The notes: a model not told the origin generated them from the sequence alone. Shown: positions 39,043-48,144, numbered from the stretch's first letter. The stretch is DNA of 64,000 nucleotides from Bifidobacterium castoris (GCF_003952025.1 NZ_QXGI01000003.1:186001-250000); one strand, 5' to 3'. Translations and numbers: made by a program.

Positions 39043-41649
39043 ATGCCAATGGTAGATATTGACTGGCTGCGCGACGACGTCGAGGTCCCCCAGGGCCTGA
39101 CCTACGAGCAGCTCGCGAAGGACCTGGTGCGCGTCGGGCTCGAGGAGGAGGAGATCCACACCTCGCAGCTGACCGGCCCGATCGTCGTCGGCTACGTCGT
39201 CGACGCGACGCCCGAGCCGCAGAAGAACGGCAAGACGATCAACTGGTGCCACGTCGACGTCGGCGACGAGTACAACGACGTCGACGAGGACGGCAACAAG
39301 GTGCCGCGCGGCATCGTGTGCGGCGCGCCCAACATGAAGGCGGGCGAGAAGGTCGTCGTCACACTGCCCGGCGCCGTGCTGCCCGGCGACTTCAGGATCG
39401 AGCCGCGCAAGACCTACGGCCACATCTCCGACGGCATGTGCGCGTCGGAGCGCGAGCTCGGACTCGGCGACAGCCACGACGGCATCATCCTGCTGCGCGA
39501 CTACGGCTTCACGCCCGAGGAGTACGACGCGCTCAAACCCGGCGACGACGCGATGCGCCTGCTGCACCTCGACCAGCCGATCCTCGAGATCAACGTGACG
39601 CCCGACCGCGGCTACGCGTTCTCCTACCGCGGCATCGCGCGCGAGTTCCACAACTCGACCGGCGCGAAGTTCACCGATCCGGTCGCCGCGCTCGACGAAC
39701 GTGTCCCGCACGTCGAGGACGCCGAGGACGAGACGCGCGACATCGACGTCATCATCGACGACGACAACCCGATCCACGGCGTCGTCGGCTGCAATCGCTA
39801 CTACGCGCGCGCCGTGCGCGGCTACCAGCCGGGCAGCGCGACGCCGAACTGGATGCGCCGCAGGCTCACTCGCGCCGGCATGCGCTCGCTGTCGCTGCCG
39901 GTGGATGTCACGAACTACGTCATGCTCGATCTGGGGCAGCCGATGCACGCCTACGACCTCGACAAGATCGAGGGGCCGATCGTTGTGCGCCGTGCGAAGG
40001 CCGGCGAGAAGCTCACGACGCTCGACGGCAAGGAGCACGACCTCGACCCCGAGGACCTGCTCATCACCGATTCGCCCAACGGGCAGCAGGGTTCGCGCAT
40101 CCTCGGCATCGCCGGCGTCATGGGCGGCATGTACGGCGAGGTGACCGACGAGACGACGAACATCCTGCTCGAGGCCGCGCACTTCGACCCGATCACGATC
40201 GCGCGTTCGGCGCGCCGCCACAAGATCCCCTCCGAGGCGTCGCGGCGCTTCGAACGCGGCGTCGACGACAAGCTGCAGCCGGCGGCCGCGCAGATGGCGG
40301 CCGGGCTGCTGGAGCAGTACGGCGAGGCGACGCCGTCGCCGACGCCGCAGGACGTCGACACGACGCCGCGGCGCACGCCGATTGTCTTCAAGGCGAACGA
40401 GGTGAAGCGTCTGGCCGGCCTCGACCTCGACCTCAACGAGATCAACGGCATCCTCACCGACATCGGCTGCGCCGTCGGCGGAGGCGGCAACGGCGAGTTC
40501 ACGGTGACGCCGCCGTCGTGGCGTCCCGACCTGGCCGAGGCATGCGACCTCGTCGAGGAGATCGCGCGCATCTACGGCTACGACCGCATCCCGACGCGCG
40601 TGCCGCATGCGCCGGTCGAAGGTCATGTCGGACTCACCGCCGACCAAAGGCGCAAGCGCGAGGTCGCCGACGGGCTCGCCGAGTACGGGCTCGTGGAGAC
40701 GCTCAGCTACCCGTTCGTCGGTCCCGCCGACTACAAGGCGTTCATGATCGACGCCGATCAGGTCGGGCCGGTGAGCGTGCAGATCGTGAACCCGCTCGCC
40801 GACGACCGTCCGTTCCTGCGCCGCGAGCTGCTGCTCACGCTCGCGCAGACGGTGCGCCGGAACCTGCGTCGGGGCATCGAGAACGTGAGCTGCTACGAGA
40901 TCGGCCATGTCTATCTCGCCGACCCGGACGCCCCGGCTATCCCCGCGCTTCCGGGCGCCGTCAAGCCGACCGACGAGCAGCTCGCCGCGCTCGATGCGGG
41001 CCTGCCCGAGCAGCCGCTGCACGTGGCCGCGATCATGACCGGGCTCGCCGAGGACGATGGATGGCTCGGCGACAGGCGCGCCGTCGACTGGAGCGACGCC
41101 GTCGAGGCGGCGCGCCGCGTCGCGAAGCGCCTCGGCGCCGACGTCGTGCTCGATCAGCCGAAGGCCGAGGACGTGCCGACGCAGTGGCATCCCGGCCGCG
41201 CCGCGCGCATCGTCGCGGCGGGAGAGACCGTCGGTTTCGTCGGCGAGCTGCATCCGAAGGTCGACGGCGAGCTCGGCTTCCCGCATCACACGGCCGCCTT
41301 CGAGATCGATCTGACCGCGCTGTTCGCGACGCTGAGCGACAAGCCGGTGCAGGCCAAGCCGATTTCGACGTTCCCGCCGGTCAAGCAGGATCTCGCGTTC
41401 ACGATGCCGGATTCGCTGACCGCGCACGAGCTCGAGGAGGCGATCCGTCAGGCCGCCGGCGACGTCCTCGAATCGATCGAGCTGTTCGACGTCTACGAAG
41501 GCGACCAGCTCGGCGAGGGCAGGAAGTCGCTCGCGTACGCGGTGACCTTCCGCGCGCCGGACCGCACGCTCACGAGCGAGGACAGCGAAGCGATCCGCGC
41601 GAGGATCGTCGAACGCGCGGCGACGCTCGGCGCGCAGCTGCGCGCGTAA
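39043..41649 (+). CDS. pheT: Phenylalanyl-tRNA synthetase beta subunit
   Basis: 868 residues. Domains in order: N-terminal segment MPMVDIDWLRDDV, tRNA-binding OB fold (about 45-160), B3/B4 editing domain (about 215-400, with DVTNYVMLDLGQPMHAYD), B5 domain, catalytic-like core, and a C-terminal ferredoxin-like anticodon-binding domain (ISTFPPVKQDLAFTM to the end). It recognises tRNA-Phe and edits mischarged tyrosine. Tight spacing after pheS shows one transcript. A hairpin at about 41665-41694 follows. Confidence 0.97.
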   Translation: MPMVDIDWLRDDVEVPQGLTYEQLAKDLVRVGLEEEEIHTSQLTGPIVVGYVVDATPEPQKNGKTINWCHVDVGDEYNDVDEDGNKVPRGIVCGAPNMKAGEKVVVTLPGAVLPGDFRIEPRKTYGHISDGMCASERELGLGDSHDGIILLRDYGFTPEEYDALKPGDDAMRLLHLDQPILEINVTPDRGYAFSYRGIAREFHNSTGAKFTDPVAALDERVPHVEDAEDETRDIDVIIDDDNPIHGVVGCNRYYARAVRGYQPGSATPNWMRRRLTRAGMRSLSLPVDVTNYVMLDLGQPMHAYDLDKIEGPIVVRRAKAGEKLTTLDGKEHDLDPEDLLITDSPNGQQGSRILGIAGVMGGMYGEVTDETTNILLEAAHFDPITIARSARRHKIPSEASRRFERGVDDKLQPAAAQMAAGLLEQYGEATPSPTPQDVDTTPRRTPIVFKANEVKRLAGLDLDLNEINGILTDIGCAVGGGGNGEFTVTPPSWRPDLAEACDLVEEIARIYGYDRIPTRVPHAPVEGHVGLTADQRRKREVADGLAEYGLVETLSYPFVGPADYKAFMIDADQVGPVSVQIVNPLADDRPFLRRELLLTLAQTVRRNLRRGIENVSCYEIGHVYLADPDAPAIPALPGAVKPTDEQLAALDAGLPEQPLHVAAIMTGLAEDDGWLGDRRAVDWSDAVEAARRVAKRLGADVVLDQPKAEDVPTQWHPGRAARIVAAGETVGFVGELHPKVDGELGFPHHTAAFEIDLTALFATLSDKPVQAKPISTFPPVKQDLAFTMPDSLTAHELEEAIRQAAGDVLESIELFDVYEGDQLGEGRKSLAYAVTFRAPDRTLTSEDSEAIRARIVERAATLGAQLRA

Positions 41650-41699
41650 GCACCCGAGGCGGGAAACCGGCGCCGATGCCGATGCGGCGCCGGCCCCCG

Positions 41700-42440
41700 T
41701 CTCCCGTCTTGGCGTCGTCACTCTTACGGGCTGCGGCGTCGAAGTCGATGGCGCTCGATGCGCCTACAGGCGGCATCCATGCTTACGGGCGGTATGCGGC
41801 GTGCGCAAACGTTGCGCATGGCAGGCGCGCTCGTTCGTCCTATGGGGGCCTCCTTATAGGTGGCGACTGTTCGCGACATGCACGGCCGGCGCCCGTCGTG
41901 CGCAAACGTACGGGCGGCGAACGCCGGCGTTCTTCGAGGGACGCCCATCGCGACCTTACCGGCGGCGGTCTCCCGCAATCGCGCGGGCGACGCCATTATT
42001 CGCCGTTTTCTTACTGGATGCCGCACTCGCATGGACGGTGTGCGGCATCCGCGTTTACGGGCGGCTGTTCCATGGGCGGTCAATGATCGGCGGCCAATGA
42101 TCGGCGATTGCGCTTACGGGCAGCACGTCACGTAGGCGTTTTCTTTTACTGGTAGCGTGTATAACGATGAACGTCGTTCGCGTGCCCACACAAGCCGAAA
42201 CGCCGCGCCATCGCCGATGGCGGGCCGCCGCGGCGGACGGCGCAGAAGCCCGCAAACGGCTGCCGCCCGTAAGGCCGGGCCGGTTGTCGCGGGCGGTTCT
42301 GCGACGTGGAAGGCGGCCGTGTGCGGCTGGCGGATGGTCGCCGCCGCGAGACGTCTCCACCCGTAAGAGGACTCGGCATCGACGGCATCACATACGTCAG
42401 GGCAACGCAGGAACGGACGTCGTGATCGACGCCCGGTAAG
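41700..42440. repeat. Long intergenic region filled with dispersed-motif units
   Basis: Units include CTTACGGGCTGC (about 41723), CTACAGGCGGC, CTTACGGGCGGT (about 41782), CCTTATAGGTGGC, GTACGGGCGGCG, CTTACCGGCGGC (about 41954), TTTACGGGCGGCTG (about 42053), CTTACGGGCAGC (about 42114), TTACTGGTAGC, GCCGCCCGTAAGG (about 42263), CCACCCGTAAGA (about 42359) and GCCCGGTAAGG (about 42431). A possible -10 (TATAAC) lies at 42160. No reading frame looks coding. Confidence 0.85.
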
Positions 42441-42448
42441 GACATGAG

Positions 42449-43411
42449 ATGAGCGAACCGGAACAGAACAAGCCACAGGGCGCATCCGAGCGTGATGCGA
42501 ACGTCGTGCCGACCGCATCGCATCCCGATGCGTATGCATCGGCGGCCGAGCCCGACGCGGGGCGTCATGCCGCGTCGTCCATGCAGGATGCCATGGCGCC
42601 GACGCCAGTCGATTCGAAGGACAAGAGCGCGGCGGACATTCCGGAATCGGAGGTGTCACAGGCCATCCTGAAGACCGACATGCCGGTGGAGGGAAAACCG
42701 AACGGCCTTGCGTACGGCGCGATGGACAACCAGTTCCCGCCGGACTACGACCCGTACATCTTCGGGCGTCCGGAAAACGGGGAGACGCACGAACAGATCG
42801 AGCGTGAGGCCCGTGACGAGGAGATCCGCCTCGCGCAGCGCCGCGCGCAGCTGCGTACGCCGAACCCGATGGCCATGCCGCCCGCCGCGGGCTACGGGCA
42901 GTCGTCCGGCGCGCCGCAGCCGGGACGGAACGTCGACCCGAACGCACCCTTCGGCGACCGGCGCAACTACGGCGCCGACAATCGCGGGAAGCTGCCTCGC
43001 TATGTGCAGGGCATCGATCTCGACGACCCCAAACAGAACGTGTACTACGGCCGGTGGGACATGAGCTCGATCATCGCGTTCGCGCTGTCGCTGCTGTTGC
43101 CGGTGCCCTTCCTGCCGGCGCTGCTGGGCGCCTTCGGGATGTACCGCACGAAGCTGATGAGGATGAGGGGCTTCGGCTTTGCCCTGACTGCGGTCATCAT
43201 CAACGTCATCTACTCGATCGCGATGATCTGGATGATGATCAACGGCGTCTCCACCCAGGACGTCTTCAACGACATGCTGCATATGCTGGGACTGAGCGGC
43301 ACCGTGGACGGCTCCTCGCCGACGCCTACCGGTACGCCGACGTCGACGCCTTCGCCTTCATCTACGGGCGACGCGTCCGGTAGCGATGTGACGTCCGCGA
43401 TGGGAATGTGA
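42449..43411 (+). CDS. DUF4190-like membrane protein with disordered N-terminus
   Basis: 320 residues. The first 200 are hydrophilic and low in complexity, with a conserved-looking block (GAMDNQFPPDYDPYIFGRPE). Two helices follow (SSIIAFALSLLLPVPFLPALLGAFGMYR and GFGFALTAVIINVIYSIAMIWMMI) in the DUF4190 arrangement, then a short extracellular tail rich in Ser/Thr/Pro (TPTGTPTSTPSPSSTGD). Function unknown. The ribosome binding site (GGTAAGGACATGAG) lies within a unit of the dispersed motif. Confidence 0.75.
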   Translation: MSEPEQNKPQGASERDANVVPTASHPDAYASAAEPDAGRHAASSMQDAMAPTPVDSKDKSAADIPESEVSQAILKTDMPVEGKPNGLAYGAMDNQFPPDYDPYIFGRPENGETHEQIEREARDEEIRLAQRRAQLRTPNPMAMPPAAGYGQSSGAPQPGRNVDPNAPFGDRRNYGADNRGKLPRYVQGIDLDDPKQNVYYGRWDMSSIIAFALSLLLPVPFLPALLGAFGMYRTKLMRMRGFGFALTAVIINVIYSIAMIWMMINGVSTQDVFNDMLHMLGLSGTVDGSSPTPTGTPTSTPSPSSTGDASGSDVTSAMGM

Positions 43412-43511
43412 CGCAAATGTGCGCCGATTCCCGGCGACGACGTTCGCGATGCCGCGCAAGGCGAACAAGGAAAACGGCGCAGATCGGGAGGAAAAGGCGC
43501 CCTGGAGGAAG

Positions 43512-43520
43512 TTATCCACA
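43512..43520 (+). promoter_or_regulatory. Perfect DnaA-box consensus (TTATCCACA)
   Basis: TTATCCACA matches the high-affinity DnaA box exactly and sits three bases before an 11-bp tandem repeat. I see only this one exact copy in the area, so it is not an origin by itself. Confidence 0.4.
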
Positions 43521-43522
43521 TC

Positions 43523-43575
43523 GACACGCCGTCGACACGCCGTCGACACGCCGTCGACACGCCGACGACACGCCC
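43523..43575. repeat. 11-bp tandem repeat, unit GACACGCCGTC, nearly five copies
   Basis: Copies start at 43523, 43534, 43545, 43556 and 43567, the last two with one or more changes. The period equals about one DNA helical turn. It lies in the leader of the following gene. Confidence 0.9.
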
Positions 43576-43636
43576 ATCCGGTCACATGCCCCCGTCCGGA
43601 TGGACACGGCTCATGGCGCGTCCGTACCGTCGATGC

Positions 43637-44665
43637 ATGGAAACGCAGATGGATGGGTCGGCGTATGGGCCGACCGGATACGAAGACGAGTGCGAGCGCA
43701 GGCTCCGCGAGGGCGCGCCGCCGAACCTGTTGCCGATGCGCATGCGGCTCATGGAGCTGCAGGCGCACGAGATCACGCGATGCATGGACGCCCTCTCGAG
43801 GGTCAGCCGTGATCTGCTGTTCGGCGGCTTCACTGCGCTGAGGCTGCAGGGGGTGCCGCTGCCGCACACGCTGCAGCGGTACGGGGACACGGTCGGCGGC
43901 GACGACCTGTGCGTTCTCGCGCCGCGCCGCAACGCGCGCACCCGATTGTGCGGCGCGCGATTCTACCATATGAACATCCCGTTGCAGATCGTCGAACCGA
44001 TGCCCGGCATACGATGCGTGAGCGTCGTGTGCACGTGGTTCATGCTCGCCCGCTTTCTTTCGCTGGAGGAACTCGTGACACTCGGCGACTGCCTGCTCAT
44101 GCGCCGCGTCGCGCACGACCCGGTCACGATCGAGGATTTCGACGTGTTCGTCACACGGATGGAGAAGCTGGGCAAGCTGCACGCCCTCGGCAGGAAGCGC
44201 GCGCCCCGCGGCGTGAAAAAGGCTCGGCGCGCCATCGCCCTGCTGCGGGGGAACATGGAGTCGCCGCAGGAGGCGCGCCTGTCGCTGGAACTCAGGAAAC
44301 GCGGGTTGCCGGAGCCCGTCGCCAATCCGTCGATCATATTGGACGACGGCACCGTCGTGCGCGGCGACCTGGTGTTCGTCGACGCCGGCGTCATCTGCGA
44401 GTACGACGGCGCGCATCATCTCGGCCAGCTGGAGCAGGACCGCATACGCCGTGCGAAGATCGAGTGTTCCGGCTGGCGGTACGTGCAGGTGACTCGCGTC
44501 GACATGGCGACGCCGGATGCGCGCGCGTGGATGGCCAGACGCGTCGCATACGCTCTCGAGGAACGCACCGGCGTGCGATATCCGACCGATGACGTGATCC
44601 CGCTCGAGGCGATCGCCGACCGTGAGCTGCGGACGATGCTTCCCGCTTGGGGGCGCGTGGCCTAG
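43637..44665 (+). CDS. Protein with C-terminal restriction-endonuclease-like (DUF559-type) region
   Basis: About 342 residues from ATG 43637 (METQMDGSAYG); starts further 5' are possible but run into tandem-repeat DNA. The C-terminal third has GDLVFVDAGVICEYDGAHH followed by RAKIECSGWRYVQVTRVDM, which resembles the D...E-x-x/H core of DUF559/very-short-patch-like nuclease folds. The N-terminal two thirds (FGGFTALRLQGVPLPHTLQR, ITRCMDALSRVSRDLL) recall the AbiEi-like proteins common in actinobacteria. Role unknown; possibly DNA processing or an antitoxin-like regulator. A stand-alone gene between two repeat-filled gaps. Confidence 0.65.
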   Translation: METQMDGSAYGPTGYEDECERRLREGAPPNLLPMRMRLMELQAHEITRCMDALSRVSRDLLFGGFTALRLQGVPLPHTLQRYGDTVGGDDLCVLAPRRNARTRLCGARFYHMNIPLQIVEPMPGIRCVSVVCTWFMLARFLSLEELVTLGDCLLMRRVAHDPVTIEDFDVFVTRMEKLGKLHALGRKRAPRGVKKARRAIALLRGNMESPQEARLSLELRKRGLPEPVANPSIILDDGTVVRGDLVFVDAGVICEYDGAHHLGQLEQDRIRRAKIECSGWRYVQVTRVDMATPDARAWMARRVAYALEERTGVRYPTDDVIPLEAIADRELRTMLPAWGRVA

Positions 44666-44964
44666 CCCGCGCCGCGTGGACGCGTGGCGGTGCACGGCGG
44701 ATGCGGCGTCGCGAGCCGTCACATATCGTCACGAGGTCGCCGTCGCCATGTGCCGTCGCTCATATGGCTTATAGGTTGCATCCATGGGCAGCGTCCGTGG
44801 GATATCTGGAAGACCGCCAACCGGATGGACGCGCTTACGGGCGGTCGTGCCGGATCGACCCGGGTCCTCTCCGGGCTCTCGCCGACCGGCTGTGCTTACG
44901 GGTGGTCGTTTTCGCTGGTGCCGGAGGCGCAGGGGAGGATGCGGTGCTCCCGCTCGATTATGAA

Positions 44965-44998
44965 TGCATAATTATGCAATGTACTGCATAAAGTGTAT
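44965..44998 (+). promoter_or_regulatory. Tandem ArgR operator (ARG boxes) upstream of the arginine genes
   Basis: TGCATAATTATGCA (44965-44978) is a perfect 14-bp palindrome of ARG-box type, and TGCATAAAGTGTAT (44985-44998) is a second, imperfect box. Centres are 20 bp apart, as for ArgR hexamers that bind box pairs. A possible -10 (TATAAC) follows at about 45008. The same spacing recurs upstream of argG. Confidence 0.75.
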
Positions 44999-45275
44999 CG
45001 TCGTCTGTATAACTAAAACGTTGGTCGCACCGGATGCTCGGATGATGGCCCCTGCCGTTACCGGTGGCATGCGTGTGAGCGGGGCCGTCCCCGGCTCTGG
45101 CCGCGCACCCGCATGCATTCGCATGACGATCTGCCGCCGCCGGTAAGCCGTGCGGTGTTCCGATTCGGGCGGCGCGTCCCCGTCGCGGATGCCGCCCGTA
45201 AGGAATTGGCCGCCGGATGCGGAGGCGATGGGCTGCCGCCCGTAGACGAAAATGCATGGACGTGCGGACGTCTGC

Positions 45276-45307
45276 TTGCGCCGCCCGTAAGGAAACGGGC
45301 GGCGCAA
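45276..45307 (+). other. Perfect 13-bp hairpin in the argC leader
   Basis: TTGCGCCGCCCGT and ACGGGCGGCGCAA flank a 6-base loop. It consists of two facing dispersed-motif units, about 115 bases before argC. There is no T-tract, so attenuation is only a possibility. Confidence 0.7.
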
Positions 45308-45422
45308 ACGGGGCGCGGAGTCATCGCCCGCCGCCGGTGCACGGCACGCGGCGGATGATCGGCGACCAACGGAGAACACTGACGACACGGCCCCGGCGGG
45401 GTCGGGAAGGAAGGCAACGGGA

Positions 45423-46574
45423 ATGACGAAGTACACCGTCGCGGTCGCGGGTGCGACCGGCTATGCGGGTGGGGAGGCGCTGCGCATTCTCGCGACCCAT
45501 CCGGATTTCGAAGTGACGACCGTCGCGGGACACTCGTCGGTCGGCGAGAAGCTCGGCGTCTACCAGCCGCACATCCCGCAATTGGCCGACCTGACCATCG
45601 CCGACACGACGGCCGAAGCGCTCAACGGCCACGACGTCATCATCCTGGCGTTGCCGCACGGCGCATCGGGCGCCCTCGCCGCGCAGCTCGACGAGTCGGC
45701 GACCGTCGTCGATCTGGGCGCCGACCATCGTCTGGAGATGCGGCAGGCATGGGACGACTACTACGGCGGCGCGTTCTACGAGCATTGGACCTACGGCATG
45801 CCCGAGCTGATCCTGGGCAAGGACGCCAACGGGCGGTACCTGCGGCAGCGTGACGTCATCAGCGGCGCCGCTGCGGCAGGCGATGCGCAGCCCGTAAGCG
45901 AGACTCAGCCCGTAAGGACGGGGGCACGGCGCATCGCCGGCCCCGGCTGCAACGTCACGGCCACGACGCTCGCGATGCAGCCGGCGGTCGCCGAGAACCT
46001 CATCGTGCCGCACACTATCGTCGCCGATCTGGCCGTCGGCTATTCGGGGGCGGGCAAAAGCCTCAAACGCACGAATCTGCTCGCCTCGGAGGCGCTCAAC
46101 TCGGCGACGCCGTACTCGGTCGGGGGCACGCATCGCCACATCCCCGAGATCCTGCAGAACCTCGCGCACGCGGCGGGACTCGGCGCCGAGGGGGCGAACG
46201 AGTTCACGCTCGCGTTCACGCCGATGCTCGTGCCGATGTCGCGCGGCATCCTCGCGTCGGTGAGTGCGAAACTCACCGACAAGGCGCTCGACATGGGCGA
46301 CGACGGCATCCGCGCCGCGTGGGCGAAGGCGTATGCGGGGCAGCCGTTCGTGTCCGTGCTGCCCGAAGGCGTGATGCCGGCGACACAGAACGTCCTCGGC
46401 TCGAACGCCGCGCACGTGCAGGTGGCGGTCGACCGACGAAGCCGTACGCTGCACGCGTTCGCGGCGATCGACAACCTCAACCGGGGGACGGCGGGGCAGG
46501 CGGTGCAATCGCTCAACCTCGCGTTCGGACTCAATGAAGAAACAGGACTCAGCAAGATCGGAGTGGCACCATGA
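45423..46574 (+). CDS. argC: N-acetyl-gamma-glutamyl-phosphate reductase
   Basis: 383 residues; third step of arginine synthesis, NADPH-dependent reduction of N-acetylglutamyl phosphate. NADP-binding AGATGYAGGEALRIL is at residue 10, the catalytic Cys176 is in AGPGCNVTAT, and HRHIPEI follows in the C-terminal domain. GGAAGGAAGG precedes ATG 45423. Family members are about 345-360 residues; the excess is an insert of about 22 residues (about 149-171, GAAAAGDAQPVSETQPVRTG) made by two dispersed-motif units and ending a few residues before the catalytic segment. The stop overlaps the argJ start by four bases. Confidence 0.95.
   Translation: MTKYTVAVAGATGYAGGEALRILATHPDFEVTTVAGHSSVGEKLGVYQPHIPQLADLTIADTTAEALNGHDVIILALPHGASGALAAQLDESATVVDLGADHRLEMRQAWDDYYGGAFYEHWTYGMPELILGKDANGRYLRQRDVISGAAAAGDAQPVSETQPVRTGARRIAGPGCNVTATTLAMQPAVAENLIVPHTIVADLAVGYSGAGKSLKRTNLLASEALNSATPYSVGGTHRHIPEILQNLAHAAGLGAEGANEFTLAFTPMLVPMSRGILASVSAKLTDKALDMGDDGIRAAWAKAYAGQPFVSVLPEGVMPATQNVLGSNAAHVQVAVDRRSRTLHAFAAIDNLNRGTAGQAVQSLNLAFGLNEETGLSKIGVAP
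45880..45932. repeat. Two dispersed-motif units inside argC
   Basis: GCAGCCCGTAAGC (about 45887) and CAGCCCGTAAGG (about 45906) are direct repeats 19 bases apart, both encoding the peptide QPV plus a charged residue. Confidence 0.8.
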
Positions 46575-47743
46575 GCGTAACGTTCGCACAAGGATTCACG
46601 GCCGCCGGCGTGGTCGCCGGCATCTCGTCGACCGCGGGGAAGAAGGACCTCGCGCTCGTCGTGAACGACGGTCCGCTCAAGGCCGCCGCCGGCGTCTTCA
46701 CGACGAACCGATTCTGCGCGGCGCCGGTGCAGTGGTCGCGCGAAGCGGTCAAGGACGGGCGCCTCGACGCCGTCATCCTCAACTCCGGCGGCGCCAACGC
46801 CTGCACCGGTGTCGAAGGCTACGAGCAGTCGGCGAAGACCGCGCGCAAAGTGAGTGAACTGCTCGGCTGCCCCGTGGACGACGTGGCCGTATGCTCCACC
46901 GGGCTCATCGGCGAGCTGCTGCCGTTAAGCAACGTGCTCGCCGGCGCCGAGGCCGCGTTCGCCGCCCTTGACGACACCGTCCAGGCAGGCGAGGACGCGT
47001 CGCATGCGATCATGACGACGGATACGAAGCCGAAGACCGTGACGCGGCTGGGCTCGAACGGGTTCCGCATCGGGGGCATGGTTAAAGGGTCCGGCATGAT
47101 CGCGCCGCAGCTCGCGACGATGCTGTGCGTCATCACGACCGATGCCGTCGTCACGCCCGAACAGTTACGGGTCGCACTCGCCGCCGGCGTCGACACGTCG
47201 TTCAACCGCATCGACGTGGACGGCTGCATGTCCACGAACGACACCGTGCTGCTGCTTGCGTCCGGTGCGTCCGGCATCACGCCGGACGCGGACGAGTTCA
47301 ACGCGATCGTCGCCGACTGCTGCGCCGCGCTCGCCCGCCAGATCATCGGCGACGGCGAGGGCGCGAGCCACGACATCAAGATCACCGTGGAAGGCGCCAC
47401 CGACGAGGACGCCGCGCTCGCCTGCGGGCGTGCAGTGGCCGCGTCGAACCTGCTCAAATGCGCGATCAGCGGCAACGACCCGAACTGGGGGCGCATCGTC
47501 AGTTCGCTGGGCACGGTGCCGGTGGGCGTCGCGCCCTACGATCCCGATCAGGTGACCGTCGACGTCAACGGGGTGCGGGTGTGCGACGGCGGCAAGCCGG
47601 GGCGCGACCGCGGCGAAGTCGACATGACGCCGCGCGAGGTCGACATCGTCATCGGACTCAACATCGGGGGCGCCACCGCCACTGTGTGGACCGACGACCT
47701 CACCCATGAATACGTGCACATCAACGCCGACTACGAAAGCTGA
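46571..47743 (+). CDS. argJ: Bifunctional ornithine acetyltransferase / N-acetylglutamate synthase
   Basis: 390 residues; transfers the acetyl group from N-acetylornithine to glutamate and may also use acetyl-CoA. The precursor cleaves itself before Thr183 in KGSGMIAPQLATML to give alpha and beta chains. Other family marks are LNSGGANACTG near residue 76 and SGNDPNWGRI near 298. It overlaps argC by four bases (ATGA). After it, about 400 bases of repeat DNA precede argB. Confidence 0.96.
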   Translation: MSVTFAQGFTAAGVVAGISSTAGKKDLALVVNDGPLKAAAGVFTTNRFCAAPVQWSREAVKDGRLDAVILNSGGANACTGVEGYEQSAKTARKVSELLGCPVDDVAVCSTGLIGELLPLSNVLAGAEAAFAALDDTVQAGEDASHAIMTTDTKPKTVTRLGSNGFRIGGMVKGSGMIAPQLATMLCVITTDAVVTPEQLRVALAAGVDTSFNRIDVDGCMSTNDTVLLLASGASGITPDADEFNAIVADCCAALARQIIGDGEGASHDIKITVEGATDEDAALACGRAVAASNLLKCAISGNDPNWGRIVSSLGTVPVGVAPYDPDQVTVDVNGVRVCDGGKPGRDRGEVDMTPREVDIVIGLNIGGATATVWTDDLTHEYVHINADYES

Positions 47744-47759
47744 ACCGTGCTCGTCGACG

Positions 47760-48015
47760 GCCCGCGCCGCTTACGGGCGACGGTCGGACCGACCGGTAGA
47801 CGGCCACGGGACGTCATCCGTCGTTACGGGCGGCACGGCCCATGTTCGTCACGGGTGACCGTCCCTCGGCGCGGCGGCGGACATTCGTAACGGTCGGCCA
47901 TTGCGGGTGGCGTGCGGCGCCGCCCGTAAGCGGATGCGACGCACGTGCAACGGTGTCCGACATGAACGTGCTGCCCGTAGGAGATGCGCCGCCTGTAGGC
48001 GGATGGGACGATGGA
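47760..48015. repeat. Intergenic dispersed-motif array between argJ and argB
   Basis: GCTTACGGGCGAC (about 47769), ACCGGTAGACGG, GTTACGGGCGGCAC (about 47823), GTCACGGGTGAC, GCGGGTGGCG, GCCGCCCGTAAGC (about 47920), GCTGCCCGTAGG (about 47970) and GCCGCCTGTAGG (about 47987). The gap 47744-48144 otherwise holds only the argB ribosome binding site. Confidence 0.85.
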
Positions 48016-48144
48016 GAACATCGGGTCCGTGCGCATATGCGTCACGGATGCGCGACCACGGCACGCTTCGCAAGGGATGGTCGGCGGCCGCCGCGGCCTG
48101 CATGGGCCGCCGACGGCGCGAGAACAGGAGAACGATAAAGAATC

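Larger units (their letters stand above)
44666..45422. repeat. Intergenic region upstream of argC: dispersed-motif units plus regulatory DNA
   Basis: Units: CTTATAGGTTGC (about 44769), CTTACGGGCGGT (about 44835), CTTACGGGTGGT (about 44896), GTTACCGGTGGC (about 45057), GCCGCCGGTAAGC (about 45135), GCCGCCCGTAAGG (about 45191), GCCGCCCGTAGAC (about 45236) and the hairpin at 45276. A conspicuous AT-rich patch at 44955-45020 carries the ArgR-like boxes. No gene seen. Confidence 0.8.

Noticed and set aside
37909-41721. A very long open frame (about 1270 codons) antisense to pheS-pheT
   Set aside because: It is the high-GC antisense shadow of two certain genes, with Arg/Glu/Asp/Val-biased composition and no family motif.
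43423-43636. Replication origin at the DnaA box
   Set aside because: Only one exact box, no AT-rich unwinding region, and no dnaA, dnaN or parAB nearby.
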